From the NCBI GenBank assembly GCA_902495085.1, contig CABUWA010000024.1, positions 1-17,943 of the forward strand: a DNA stretch of 17,943 nt. Direction: 5' to 3'. The translations under genes were made by a program, and so were the position numbers. Source of the stretch: an uncultured Collinsella sp. (lineage in GTDB: Bacteria > Actinomycetota > Coriobacteriia > Coriobacteriales > Coriobacteriaceae). Shown here one piece after another: positions 6,971 to 14,310 of the stretch. The notes under the pieces are model-generated. The model saw only the letters and a list, made by a program, of their open reading frames with translations, was not told the origin of the DNA and ran no database searches. The stretch's first letter is position 1. Each line of letters opens with the position of its first letter.

Positions 6971-8254
6971 CTAAATGGTTTCCAAGAAAGCCTCAATCCT
7001 GGTTTGCAGTTGGCCTGCATCCTCGCCGGCGTAGTCGGTCGTGATGTGCATAAACGGAATGCCGGCCTCCTCGGCGGCCTTCTCCACGGCAAACGACTCC
7101 ATCTCGTAGAGCGTGCAGAACTGCAGGGCCACGTCGACGATACCGTCGGCATGCAGGTCCTTGGCCATCTGGACAATGTCCTTCATACGCTGGTCGTTGG
7201 GCGTAAAGACGGCGCAGTTGATCTTAAAGTAGCGCTCGGCGATGGCGTCGAGCATCTCGTCGACCGTCTCGCCGGATTCGTCGACCAGGTCCTTGTAGTA
7301 GCGTGAACCCGTGCAGGATTCCTCGCCTACCACGACGCCGCCGGCCTTCTCGATAAGGTTGAACAGTTTCCAGTTGGGGACGGCCATGGGCGTACCGGTG
7401 TACAGGATGCGCTTGGTGCCCTTGGGCGCCACACCCTCGCCGGCCTCGACACGCTGCTCGCACTCGGCGGCCATCTCGTTGATGGCTCCGGTCAGACGCG
7501 GCGTGTCGTCCATAAAGGCGGCCTGAACGGTCAGCAGGCTGTCGAGACCGCTGATGGGCGCCGGGTCGGCAGCGCGCGTGGCAGCCAGGCGCTGCAGGGC
7601 GCGACGCTTCTCATTGACGGCGTGGATGGCGGCCTTCAGACGCTCGGGCGTGATCTTGACGCCGCACTCTTCCTCGATCTTGGCGGCGAGCTTCTTGACC
7701 TCGGCCTTCCAGGTCACGAGCGTCGACTCGTCGTGTACGTTGGGAATATCCATGACGTACATGTTCTTTTGCGTGGCAAAGAACTCGTAGGCCTTCTTCT
7801 TGCCATCGCAGGTGTTCTCACCCACCACCAGGTCACTCGACTCAATGTAGGGGCAGACCTCGCCCAGCTTAAAGCCGGCAAAGCTCTTGATGAGCGGACA
7901 GGTGTTGCGCGGCAAGCGCTCCTCAACCTTGTCCGTTGCCCAGTCGGCACCCGAGCACAGGCCCACGGGGATGCCATCGCAGGCAAGCACGATCTCCTCG
8001 GGCACGTAGACGCAGAACGAACCGACGATCTTGGTGGCCTCGCCGGCCTCCTTCTTGTCGAGCATCTCCTTAATACGGCCGCTGTGGATGTTGATGGCGA
8101 CAAAATCCAGGTAGGACGTAGACTTGGGGCGATTGTTCTGCGCCAGGAACATATCGCCGTACATCTGGCCCACGGCGCCCAGCAGCATGTCGTGGTCGGC
8201 AAGATTCATGCCGAGGCTTTCCCACATCGGATGGAAATCGAATTCTTCAGCCAT
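6971..8254 (-). CDS. Double-cubane-cluster anaerobic reductase / 2-hydroxyacyl-CoA dehydratase family protein (YjiM-like), copy 2
   Basis: This intact cytoplasmic iron-sulfur protein of 427 residues belongs to the HgdB/FldC superfamily. Cysteines at 81, 92, 100, 119 (NTCPLIKS), 134 (VCPYI) and 149 (GENTCDGKKK) fill the N-terminal half. The GE-T-CDGKKK block and the CPLIKS block point to the double-cubane [8Fe-9S] reductase branch rather than a classical dehydratase subunit, whose two different subunits would be adjacent. The C-terminal half has RILYTGTPM, GEESCTG and INCAVFTPNDQR. The partner would be the downstream activator. The substrate is unknown; characterised double-cubane proteins reduce small molecules such as acetylene in vitro. 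The ATG at 8254 has GGGGA 6 nt upstream. It is preceded by a long structured leader and is probably the first gene of the operon. Confidence 0.87.
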   Translation of the reverse strand: MAEEFDFHPMWESLGMNLADHDMLLGAVGQMYGDMFLAQNNRPKSTSYLDFVAINIHSGRIKEMLDKKEAGEATKIVGSFCVYVPEEIVLACDGIPVGLCSGADWATDKVEERLPRNTCPLIKSFAGFKLGEVCPYIESSDLVVGENTCDGKKKAYEFFATQKNMYVMDIPNVHDESTLVTWKAEVKKLAAKIEEECGVKITPERLKAAIHAVNEKRRALQRLAATRAADPAPISGLDSLLTVQAAFMDDTPRLTGAINEMAAECEQRVEAGEGVAPKGTKRILYTGTPMAVPNWKLFNLIEKAGGVVVGEESCTGSRYYKDLVDESGETVDEMLDAIAERYFKINCAVFTPNDQRMKDIVQMAKDLHADGIVDVALQFCTLYEMESFAVEKAAEEAGIPFMHITTDYAGEDAGQLQTRIEAFLETI

Positions 8255-8299
8255 GACGGTTCCCCTCTCGAACCAAAAATGAATAGCTACGGTATTTCT

Positions 8300-8329
8300 G
8301 CACGGTGGGTGGCGAAAACCCAGCCGTGC
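8300..8329 (-). promoter_or_regulatory. Leader hairpin ahead of reductase gene 2
   Basis: An 11-bp stem, GCACGG-TGGGT paired with ACCCA-g-CCGTGC, has one bulged base and a 7-nt loop. It lies 46 nt upstream of the reductase start and has no following U-tract on the minus strand. It is more likely an mRNA structure than a terminator. Confidence 0.45.
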
Positions 8330-8393
8330 TCAAACCCGGAATTTTGGGGAACCCGCTTTGCGGTCGATTATTTAGTTGTGCGTCGTCTCTCCC

Positions 8394-8427
8394 GGAGCCG
8401 TGAACATACCTGCTCATATGCGGCTCC
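8394..8427 (-). promoter_or_regulatory. Leader hairpin overlapping the stop of the leader ORF
   Basis: Seven-bp perfect arms GGAGCCG / CGGCTCC enclose 20 nt, in which CATA and TATG can pair further. The stop codon of the small leader ORF lies inside the loop region, so a ribosome finishing that ORF would open the hairpin. This resembles leader-peptide control, but no clear terminator follows. Confidence 0.4.
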
Positions 8428-8482
8428 GAGCCATATACAGGGCGCGCGCGGCAACGCGGCGAATGTATGTCGTCTGCGGCAT
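8414..8482 (-). CDS. Possible leader peptide, 22 residues, Arg- and Ala-rich
   Basis: The ORF starts at ATG 8482 behind an excellent ribosome site (TAAAGGAGG, 8 nt spacing) and ends TGA at 8416-8414. The peptide begins MPQTTYIRRVAARA and has five arginines and no cysteine. It is too short for homology to mean anything. The support is the strong ribosome site, its place just downstream of a candidate promoter, and the hairpin around its stop. It could be a regulatory leader peptide for the reductase gene 172 nt further on, a small protein, or chance. Confidence 0.35.
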   Translation of the reverse strand: MPQTTYIRRVAARALYMARSRI

Positions 8483-8502
8483 GTGCGCACCCTCCTTTAC
8501 AA

Positions 8503-8550
8503 GTTGAGGTCAACTATATCAACGGTCGTCGACCATGCGAACACCGTTGA
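8503..8550 (-). promoter_or_regulatory. Candidate promoter with GTTGA/TCAAC operator repeats for reductase gene 2
   Basis: On the minus strand TATAGT (8518-8513) is preceded by TTCGCA at 17 bp, a 4-of-6 match to a -35 box. The perfect inverted repeat TCAACGGT-N16-ACCGTTGA (8519-8526 and 8543-8550) fills the space just upstream of the -10. A second palindrome, AGTTGA-GG-TCAACT (8502-8515), overlaps and follows it. All four half-sites share GTTGA/TCAAC, as expected for a dimeric regulator. The regulator is not identifiable. Confidence 0.45.
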
Positions 8551-8637
8551 CATTCGTACGACAGCGTCGCGTGCCGTAGTTTAATAAATAATTATCTTTA
8601 TTGATAAGAGTTTGTCATCCTTCATTCGGCGAACGGC

Positions 8638-8672
8638 AAGACAAAGCCGCCGAGGCCTATATCCCCGACGGC
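8638..8672 (-). terminator. Terminator of the mod operon
   Basis: Twelve nt after the modC stop the minus strand forms a 10-bp stem, GCCGTCGGGG / CCTCGGCGGC with two G-U pairs and a 7-nt loop (8672-8646), followed by TTTGTCTT. The U-tract is short but acceptable. Confidence 0.6.
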
Positions 8673-8683
8673 ATTACCCGGCG

Positions 8684-9754
8684 CTATCGACAAACCAAAT
8701 GGATCCTACTCGCATCGAAGTGCATGCGCAGGTTCTCGCCTGCCTGCGGCAGCTCGTCGACAGGCACGCCCACTTTGTTGACCTTCCACTGCAGACGCGT
8801 GGGCGCATCGACGCGCGGCACGTCCAGCAACACCAGCCGCTCAAAGCGCGAATCGCTCACACGGGCCACATGCAAGTCGTAACTGTTGCGACCCCGCTCC
8901 GCGCGATTGTCAACATGGAAGTAGCTTGCGCGAATGCCCAGGTACGCCACATTATCGGGAACCTCGCGACCCACGTTAAAGCTCATGCCCCAGTCGAGGG
9001 CCTCAACTTCTTCGTCGCCGATCTTGCGCGCCCGGCTTGTGTTCTTGCAGCCCGTCAGGCGCAGCGCCGCCAGCGTCTGCGGACGGCGGACCACGTCCTC
9101 GACGGAGCCGATCTCCTCAACATGCCCGTCGTGCATCACGCAGATGCGCTGGCACAGGCGGCACGCTTCGTCGATGTCGTGGCTCACGTAGAGCACGGTG
9201 CGGTTGCATACATCGAACAGGTCGAGCATATTCTGCTCGAGGGCGCTCTTAAGATAGGAATCGAGTGCGCTCATGGGCTCGTCGAACATAAAGATGCCCG
9301 GATGCGCCGCCACCATGCGCGCAAGCGCCACACGTTGCTGCTGACCGCCCGAGAGTCGCACGGGATAGCGGTCGGCAAAATCGGCCAGTCCAAAGATACC
9401 CAGGTAGCGCTCGGCAAGCTGCTTGCGCGCCGCGGCGTCGCCCGCATCCTTTACGCCGGCACATACGTTATCGGCCACTGTCATATTAGGGAACAGCTGA
9501 TAGTTTTGGAACAGCAGGGCGCATTTTCGCTCCTGAGGCGACAGGTTGATGCCCGCTGCCGAGTCAAAAAAGGTCACGCCGTTGACGACGATCCTGCCCT
9601 CGTCGGGCGTCTCCACGCCGGCGATGCAGCGCAGCGTACAGCTCTTGCCGCAACCCGAGGCGCCCAGCAGTGCCACACGCTCCTCGCCGGCCTCAAGCTG
9701 CATGTCGAGCATAAACCCGGGATAGCGCTTTTTGATATCCAGAACGAGTGACAT
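8684..9754 (-). CDS. modC: Molybdate ABC transporter ATP-binding protein
   Basis: ModC powers molybdate import. The ATPase domain has Walker A GASGCGKS (31-38), signature LSGGQQQR (134-141), Walker B FMFDEP (155-160) and switch His192. The C-terminal 100 or so residues form a Mop/TOBE-like accessory domain, which is often found in ModC and may bind oxyanion; total length is 356, typical for ModC. The ATG at 9754 lies 3 nt past the modB stop, with GGAGG inside the end of modB, so it is closely coupled to the permease. Molybdate rather than another anion is inferred from the adjacent ModA and the nearby moeA-mog genes; tungstate cannot be excluded. Confidence 0.9.
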   Translation of the reverse strand: MSLVLDIKKRYPGFMLDMQLEAGEERVALLGASGCGKSCTLRCIAGVETPDEGRIVVNGVTFFDSAAGINLSPQERKCALLFQNYQLFPNMTVADNVCAGVKDAGDAAARKQLAERYLGIFGLADFADRYPVRLSGGQQQRVALARMVAAHPGIFMFDEPMSALDSYLKSALEQNMLDLFDVCNRTVLYVSHDIDEACRLCQRICVMHDGHVEEIGSVEDVVRRPQTLAALRLTGCKNTSRARKIGDEEVEALDWGMSFNVGREVPDNVAYLGIRASYFHVDNRAERGRNSYDLHVARVSDSRFERLVLLDVPRVDAPTRLQWKVNKVGVPVDELPQAGENLRMHFDASRIHLVCR

Positions 9755-9757
9755 GAC

Positions 9758-11200
9758 CTATCGACCTCCCTGCGGCGCCGCATCATCGCGCATGAGCTCG
9801 GCCAGCGCCTCGCGATCGATACGCAGCGCATCGCCGCCGACTGGGTCGAGCGAATCGCCCTGTCCGGCGAGATCTTTGGCCTGTTTGCGCTCCGCACGGG
9901 AAAGGCCCCGCTCGCGATACTTTTGCGAATGAGCGGTGTACATGTTGATGAACAGGATGACCAGGAAGCTAAACACGATCACGACGACGACCCAAAAGAG
10001 GGCCACCGACGTGTTGCCGCCCATCCACTCAAAGTAGATGGCAATGGGAATGGTCTGCGTAATACCGGCGTAGTTGCCCGCAAAGAACAGGGTGCAGCCA
10101 AACTCGCCCATCGCGCGGGCAAAGGCGAGTACCGTGCCGGCGGCAATCGAGGGCCAGCCAAGCGGCATCATAAGCTTGGTAAAGATGCGACGCTCGGACC
10201 AGCCCAGCGTGCGCGCCGCATCGAGCATTTGCGTGTCGAGGCTCTCAAAGGCACCGAGGGCCGTTCGATAGACCAGGGGGAACGACACCACCACGGCAGA
10301 GATCACCGCCGCAGGCCACGTAAAGACAATCGAGATACCGTGCGCGATAAGCCACTGGCCCACCCCGGTCGAGCGGCCAAACAGCATGAGGAGCAGAAAG
10401 CCGCAGACCGTGGGCGGCAGCACCATAGGGATGGTAAAGACCGAGTCGAGCAGGCCCTTGATGCGACTCGAGGTACCCATAGTCTTCCACGCGGCGAACA
10501 GGCCCAGCGCAAAGGAGATCAGCAGGGCAAGGCCGCTCGTTTTTATGGACACCCAAAACGGGCGATAGTCGATGTCGCACAAAAAGGAGGTCAGAGAGGT
10601 CCAGGGCCCCTGCTCATCCCGCAATACGACAGACGATGCTTCTACCATTTGAGCGCTATCAAGCCAACGCGCGCCGCCCTTGGCATCACCCGAGTCTGAT
10701 GCAATCACCACATAGCGGTCCCCATCCGCACCGCGCTCGTCAAAGCCATAGGTATACCCGCCGGAATCAAACGTTGTTTCCGCCGTGACATACCAAGGAA
10801 GATCCACGTCCCCCAGCTGCGCACCTCCCATGCAGTTTGCGCTGTCGAGCTTACAGACGAGGGCCTTGAGACCCGATACGCACTCGTTGTCCTGCGGATC
10901 CAATCCATACTTCTCGACCGCCTTGGGCGATATCCACACCACAACGCGATCGGCAGCAGGCGCCACCACAAGGTCAACGTCCTCGTCAACGGGAAACCGG
11001 TAGCCCTCAGGCTGGCCCTCCATGGCACGAGCGGTCCCCTTGGCCAACCGCTCAAAACCCTCGATCCCATAGGAAAGCCCATGAGCGGTCGCAGCAGCCT
11101 GGGCCCCGTCCTCAGCGTCCCCAGCAAACGCAAATCCCGGCACCCAGCAAAGCGCGAAGGTCAAAGCACAGGCGACAAGCATGCGGAATCTATTAAGCAC
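9758..11200 (-). CDS. modB: Molybdate ABC transporter permease with an extra N-terminal extracytoplasmic domain
   Basis: This is the membrane channel of the molybdate importer. It is 480 residues, about twice the usual length of ModB (roughly 220-230). Residues 1-26 are a signal sequence or first helix ending AFA-GD. Residues about 27-213 form a hydrophilic domain of unknown type with three cysteines close together (ECVSG, LVCK and NCMGG). The standard five-helix permease follows from PFWVSIKTSG, including the ATPase-coupling loop DAARTLGWSERRIFTKLMMP. The C-terminus is a charged cytoplasmic tail. I chose GTG at 11200 because GGAG sits 6 nt upstream; the longer frame to 11269 would place a non-signal stretch ahead of the signal sequence. 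It lies 68 nt after modA and 3 nt before modC. Confidence 0.85.
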   Translation of the reverse strand: MLNRFRMLVACALTFALCWVPGFAFAGDAEDGAQAAATAHGLSYGIEGFERLAKGTARAMEGQPEGYRFPVDEDVDLVVAPAADRVVVWISPKAVEKYGLDPQDNECVSGLKALVCKLDSANCMGGAQLGDVDLPWYVTAETTFDSGGYTYGFDERGADGDRYVVIASDSGDAKGGARWLDSAQMVEASSVVLRDEQGPWTSLTSFLCDIDYRPFWVSIKTSGLALLISFALGLFAAWKTMGTSSRIKGLLDSVFTIPMVLPPTVCGFLLLMLFGRSTGVGQWLIAHGISIVFTWPAAVISAVVVSFPLVYRTALGAFESLDTQMLDAARTLGWSERRIFTKLMMPLGWPSIAAGTVLAFARAMGEFGCTLFFAGNYAGITQTIPIAIYFEWMGGNTSVALFWVVVVIVFSFLVILFINMYTAHSQKYRERGLSRAERKQAKDLAGQGDSLDPVGGDALRIDREALAELMRDDAAPQGGR

Positions 11201-11268
11201 GAAAAGCTCCAAGCGAATACAAGGACGGAGTGAAACACAAAACGATGGAATTATCGCGCCAAGCCGCA

Positions 11269-12144
11269 CTACGCGGAAAGCTCAAAGCCGTACTTGGCCC
11301 AAATCTTCTGAGCCTTCTTGTTGGTCAGGCAGAAGTCGATGAACGCCTTGGCCTCGTCGGCGTGCTCGGAGCTCTCGGCAACGGCACCCGGGTACACGAT
11401 GGGCTTGTGCGAGTCCTCGGGGCACACGAAGGCCTCCTCGATGCCGTCGTAGCGGAAGATGTCGGAGCTGTAGACAAAACCAGCCACGCAGTCGCCCGTA
11501 GAGACGTAAGACGCAGCAGTGCCGACCTTGTCGGCCAGGGCCACCTTGTCGGCGATCTCGGGAGCATACTCGCCGTCGTCGCCCTCGGTGCCGGTGTAGA
11601 GGCCCACAGAAGCCAGCGCCTGGTTGGCGTACTTGCCGGCGGGAACGGTCTTGGCGTCGCCAATGGCGATCTTGCCGTCCAGATTCGCGACGTCGGCGAT
11701 GGCCTCGACCTTGGTGTCGGAGCCCTCGGCGCGAATGATCACAAGGTCGTTGACGAACATGTCCTCACGCGTATCGACGTCGACGAGCTCGGCGGCCTCG
11801 GCGTCGTCCATGGTGCCCTTGGAGGCCGTGATGAGCACGTCGACGGCGGCACCGGCGCGCATCTGCTCGACAAGGTCGCCAGACGCCTTAAACTGCGTGT
11901 CGGCAAACGTAGTGCCGGTCTGCTCGGTGTAGAGCTCCTGAACCTCGGGCAGGGCCTTCTCGAGCGAGTTGGCGGCAAAGACCTGCAGCTCGACAGCCTT
12001 CTTCTTAGAGGAAGACTTGGCGGAGCCGGCATCGGATCCGGCCGGCTCGGACGTCTTGCTGCCCGAGCAGCCAGCAAGACCAAGGCCGGCAGCGGCGACA
12101 GCAGAAAGCGAGACGAATCCGCGGCGAGAAACCATATCGAACAT
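11269..12144 (-). CDS. modA: Molybdate ABC transporter substrate-binding lipoprotein
   Basis: This 291-residue solute-binding protein captures molybdate outside the membrane. The N-terminus has a twin-arginine motif (S-R-R-G-F-V, residues 6-11) followed by a hydrophobic run and a lipobox LAGC with Cys26, so it is probably a Tat-exported lipoprotein. A lysine/serine linker leads to the ModA fold: FAANSLEKALPEV, FKASGDLVEQM and VLITASKGTMDD match the substrate-cleft strands of the family. The ATG at 12144 has AAAGGG 6 nt upstream; a TTG two codons earlier abuts that site. It is the first gene of modABC, with its own promoter region. Molybdate versus tungstate cannot be told from sequence alone. 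Confidence 0.92.
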   Translation of the reverse strand: MFDMVSRRGFVSLSAVAAAGLGLAGCSGSKTSEPAGSDAGSAKSSSKKKAVELQVFAANSLEKALPEVQELYTEQTGTTFADTQFKASGDLVEQMRAGAAVDVLITASKGTMDDAEAAELVDVDTREDMFVNDLVIIRAEGSDTKVEAIADVANLDGKIAIGDAKTVPAGKYANQALASVGLYTGTEGDDGEYAPEIADKVALADKVGTAASYVSTGDCVAGFVYSSDIFRYDGIEEAFVCPEDSHKPIVYPGAVAESSEHADEAKAFIDFCLTNKKAQKIWAKYGFELSA

Positions 12145-12190
12145 ATTCAACCCTTTCGGACCTTGTGCCCGGGTACCCCACCGCGGGCTT

Positions 12191-12256
12191 TAATCTGCAA
12201 TCAGATTATACTTTTGCGCGAATAATGTTAGTGAGAAATTATTCTCGCTGAGAATA
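12191..12256 (-). promoter_or_regulatory. modA promoter with two operator-like palindromes
   Basis: On the minus strand TATAAT (12210-12205) lies about 55 nt ahead of the modA ribosome site, with only a weak -35. The perfect inverted repeat TAATCTG-CAAT-CAGATTA (12191-12208) overlaps this -10 box, as a repressor site would. A second, TATTCTC-GCT-GAGAATA (12240-12256), is centred about 50 bp upstream of the likely start, and a further GAGAA half-site lies at 12233-12237. The sites do not match the E. coli ModE consensus. Confidence 0.55.
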
Positions 12257-12296
12257 TAGTTTCGAGTTACCGTACACCTCGGCGTCGATTCGGCGG

Positions 12297-12327
12297 AAAA
12301 CAAAAGCGGAGCGACCGATAAGGTCGC
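12297..12327 (-). terminator. Terminator of moeA-mog
   Basis: After the mog stop, the minus strand has GCGACC-TTATC-GGTCGC (12327-12311), extendable through one mismatch by GG/CC, then CGC and TTTTGTTTT (12305-12297). This separates moeA-mog from the modA promoter. Confidence 0.75.
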
Positions 12328-12346
12328 CCCACCGCAGGTAAACCGC

Positions 12347-12826
12347 TTAATTGGTATGTCCGCCGCCCGCTGTCATCTGAGCCGCATGCTCCAGCTGGTC
12401 TGCTATGGCCTCCCAGCTTTCGCGGGCGGCCTTCGTAGAACCGGGAAAGTTTACGACAAGTGTATGACCTCGTTGCATGCAAATAGCGCGCGAGAGCATG
12501 GCGCGGCGCGTCTTGGTCATCGAGTACGCGCGAATCGCCTCTGCAATACCCGGCACATCGCGGTCGCAGACGGCACGCGTCGCCTCGGGCGTCACATCGC
12601 GCATCGAAAGCCCCGTGCCGCCGCAGGTGAGCACGACATTGGCGTGGCACTCATCGGCGGCTTCCACAATGGCATCACCAATCTCGCTGACGTCGTCGCG
12701 CACGACCACATGTGAGGCGACCGTCCAGCCCTGCGCTTCGATAAGCTCCTCGAGTGCGGCTCCGGCCTCGTCCTGCGCAAGATCGCGCGTGTCCGAGCAC
12801 GTCACGATCGATATCTTCAACTCCAT
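12347..12826 (-). CDS. mog: MogA/MoaB-family molybdenum cofactor biosynthesis protein
   Basis: This cytoplasmic protein of 159 residues should adenylylate molybdopterin, preparing it for metal insertion by MoeA. The family signature LTCGGTGLSMRDVTPEAT lies at 66-83 and the substrate-site VNFPGST at 125-131. The C-terminus is short and Gly/His-rich (AGGGHTN). I chose ATG 12826 because GGAGG lies 6 nt upstream and the preceding in-frame stretch belongs to moeA. The moeA stop overlaps this ribosome site and the genes are 10 nt apart. MogA and MoaB cannot be separated with certainty by eye, hence moderate certainty in the symbol. Confidence 0.85.
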   Translation of the reverse strand: MELKISIVTCSDTRDLAQDEAGAALEELIEAQGWTVASHVVVRDDVSEIGDAIVEAADECHANVVLTCGGTGLSMRDVTPEATRAVCDRDVPGIAEAIRAYSMTKTRRAMLSRAICMQRGHTLVVNFPGSTKAARESWEAIADQLEHAAQMTAGGGHTN

Positions 12827-12836
12827 AGTCTTCCTC

Positions 12837-14099
12837 CTACAACACCGTTCCCTCGGGCAGGTCGACACGCACGACATCCACGACGTCGCCCGCTTTGAGC
12901 TCGCACGGTCCTTCGTCAATACGCAGCAGGCAGTTGGCCCGCTGCATCGTGCCGAGCAGCGCCGAATTCTGCGTCTTGGCCTCGGTCACCAACAGCTCAC
13001 CGGTCTCGGGGTCGCGCGAAACCGTGGCGCGATCGAAGAAGCGTCGGTCCTGGCGCTTTTTCACACTGTGGGTAAGAACCGCTCGCTGCACGGGGCGCGC
13101 CCCCTCGGCAAAACCACGCATCTTGCGAATCGCCGGGCGCGCGAGCATCTCAAAGCCCACATACGCCGCGGCCGGATTGCCTGAAAGCCCCAGGTAGGGC
13201 TTACCCCCGAGCAAGCCAAACGTGATGGCCTTGCCCGGACGCATCGAAATGCGGTCAAACAGCACCTCGCCCTCGCGCCGGACGAGCGCCGTCACGTAGT
13301 CGTAATCGCCCGCCGAGGCGCCACCGCTCGTAATGACAAAATCGCACTCCTGCACGGCGCGATGCACCAGTTCGGCAATCGCCTGCTCATCGTCGGGCGC
13401 AATGCCGTAGAACACGGGCTCGGCTCCTGCATCGAGCGCCTCGGCCATCAACGCCGAGGAGTTGGAGTCGCGAATCTGCCCGCGCGCCGGCACGTTACTC
13501 GGTGCGACCAGTTCCGTGCCCAGCGAGATGATGCCCACACGCGGGGCAGCGTGCACCTTCACGCTCGCGTATCCGGCGCTTGCCAGCAGACCCGCGCCCG
13601 CCGGAGCCACGACCTCGCCGGCGCGCATCACAGCATCGCCGGCATGGGCCTCCTCGGCGGCAGAGCGAACGTTCTCCCCTACCTTGGCCGGCGCCGAGAA
13701 GCGAACGTGCGAGCCCTCGTTGCCATCGCCGTCAAGCACGTCGACGATCTCGTATTTCACTACGGCGTCAGCACCCTCGGGCACCGGCGCGCCCGTCATG
13801 ATGCGGACGGTCTCGCCCGTGCCGACCACGCCCTCAAAGACATGGCCCGCTGCCTCGTGTCCGATAACGTCGAGCGTCACCGGCGTCTCACCAGACGCCT
13901 GCGCCAAGTCCGCCGAGCGCACGGCATATCCGTCCATAGCGCTGTTGGCAAACGGCGAGATGTCGATATCGGCCACCGCGTCCTCGGCCAAGGGAAGACC
14001 GGCGGCCTGCCACACGGGAATCTCGACGAGATCGGTCGGAGCAACGTGCGACAGAACGATCGACTGCGCGTCCTCCAGCGGAATGAGTTTCTCTGCCAT
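12837..14099 (-). CDS. moeA: Molybdopterin molybdenumtransferase MoeA
   Basis: MoeA inserts molybdate into adenylylated molybdopterin, the last step of basic molybdenum cofactor synthesis. The protein has 420 residues, as usual. NSAMDGYAVR (52-61) and MTGAPVPEGADAVV (101-114) mark the MoeA N-terminal domains, SGGASAGDYDYV (258-269) is the MoaB-like active-site motif, and GLSGNPAAA is near the metal site. A beta-barrel C-terminal domain completes it. ATG 14099 has AGAGG 5 nt upstream. It lies directly before mog in the same operon, so MPT adenylylation and metal insertion are co-expressed. It is divergent from the CLC gene, with a 211-bp gap. Confidence 0.95.
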   Translation of the reverse strand: MAEKLIPLEDAQSIVLSHVAPTDLVEIPVWQAAGLPLAEDAVADIDISPFANSAMDGYAVRSADLAQASGETPVTLDVIGHEAAGHVFEGVVGTGETVRIMTGAPVPEGADAVVKYEIVDVLDGDGNEGSHVRFSAPAKVGENVRSAAEEAHAGDAVMRAGEVVAPAGAGLLASAGYASVKVHAAPRVGIISLGTELVAPSNVPARGQIRDSNSSALMAEALDAGAEPVFYGIAPDDEQAIAELVHRAVQECDFVITSGGASAGDYDYVTALVRREGEVLFDRISMRPGKAITFGLLGGKPYLGLSGNPAAAYVGFEMLARPAIRKMRGFAEGARPVQRAVLTHSVKKRQDRRFFDRATVSRDPETGELLVTEAKTQNSALLGTMQRANCLLRIDEGPCELKAGDVVDVVRVDLPEGTVL

Positions 14100-14275
14100 A
14101 TGCACCTCTTTAATGCCACGGCGCACAACAGGGACGCCGATTCTTTATGCTTGTCTCAGTATAATCCCCCGACGCGCGACCGCGATTTGGCCTGTACCCG
14201 CAAATACACCTGTCGGCCGCAAGCCGCGAAACAGAATGGAAAGCAACCCACCGGCTCGTCGCGCTTGCCGCGTTT

Positions 14276-14281
14276 TATAAT
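14276..14281 (+). promoter_or_regulatory. Candidate -10 box for the CLC transporter gene
   Basis: TATAAT lies 29 nt ahead of the ATG, but the -35 position (GGCTCG at 17 bp) is poor. The 211-bp divergent gap also contains TATAAT at 14160-14165 and TATACT on the other strand at 14163-14158. The latter is a possible moeA -10, also without a good -35. I see no fluoride riboswitch in the gap. Confidence 0.35.
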
Positions 14282-14310
14282 GCTTGCGTTGCAACCTAAA
14301 AGAGGAATAT

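Larger units (their letters stand above)
8255..8683. other. 429-bp non-coding control region between modC and reductase gene 2
   Basis: No full-size gene fits here. From right to left it holds the modC terminator (8638-8672), an AT-rich stretch (8578-8612) with a small inverted repeat TTATC-N6-GATAA, operator-like GTTGA/TCAAC repeats with a possible promoter (8503-8550), a possible 22-codon leader ORF (8414-8482), and two hairpins (8394-8427 and 8300-8329) in the putative leader of reductase gene 2. I found no match to a known riboswitch class by eye. Confidence 0.7.

Noticed and set aside
8592..8607. TTATC-N6-GATAA in an AT-rich stretch as a Fur or FNR site
   Set aside because: It matches neither consensus well, and short inverted repeats are expected by chance in AT-rich DNA.
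14100..14310. Fluoride or molybdenum-cofactor riboswitch in the divergent moeA-CLC gap
   Set aside because: I could not find the conserved sequence blocks of either class by eye; only weak promoter-like boxes are present.
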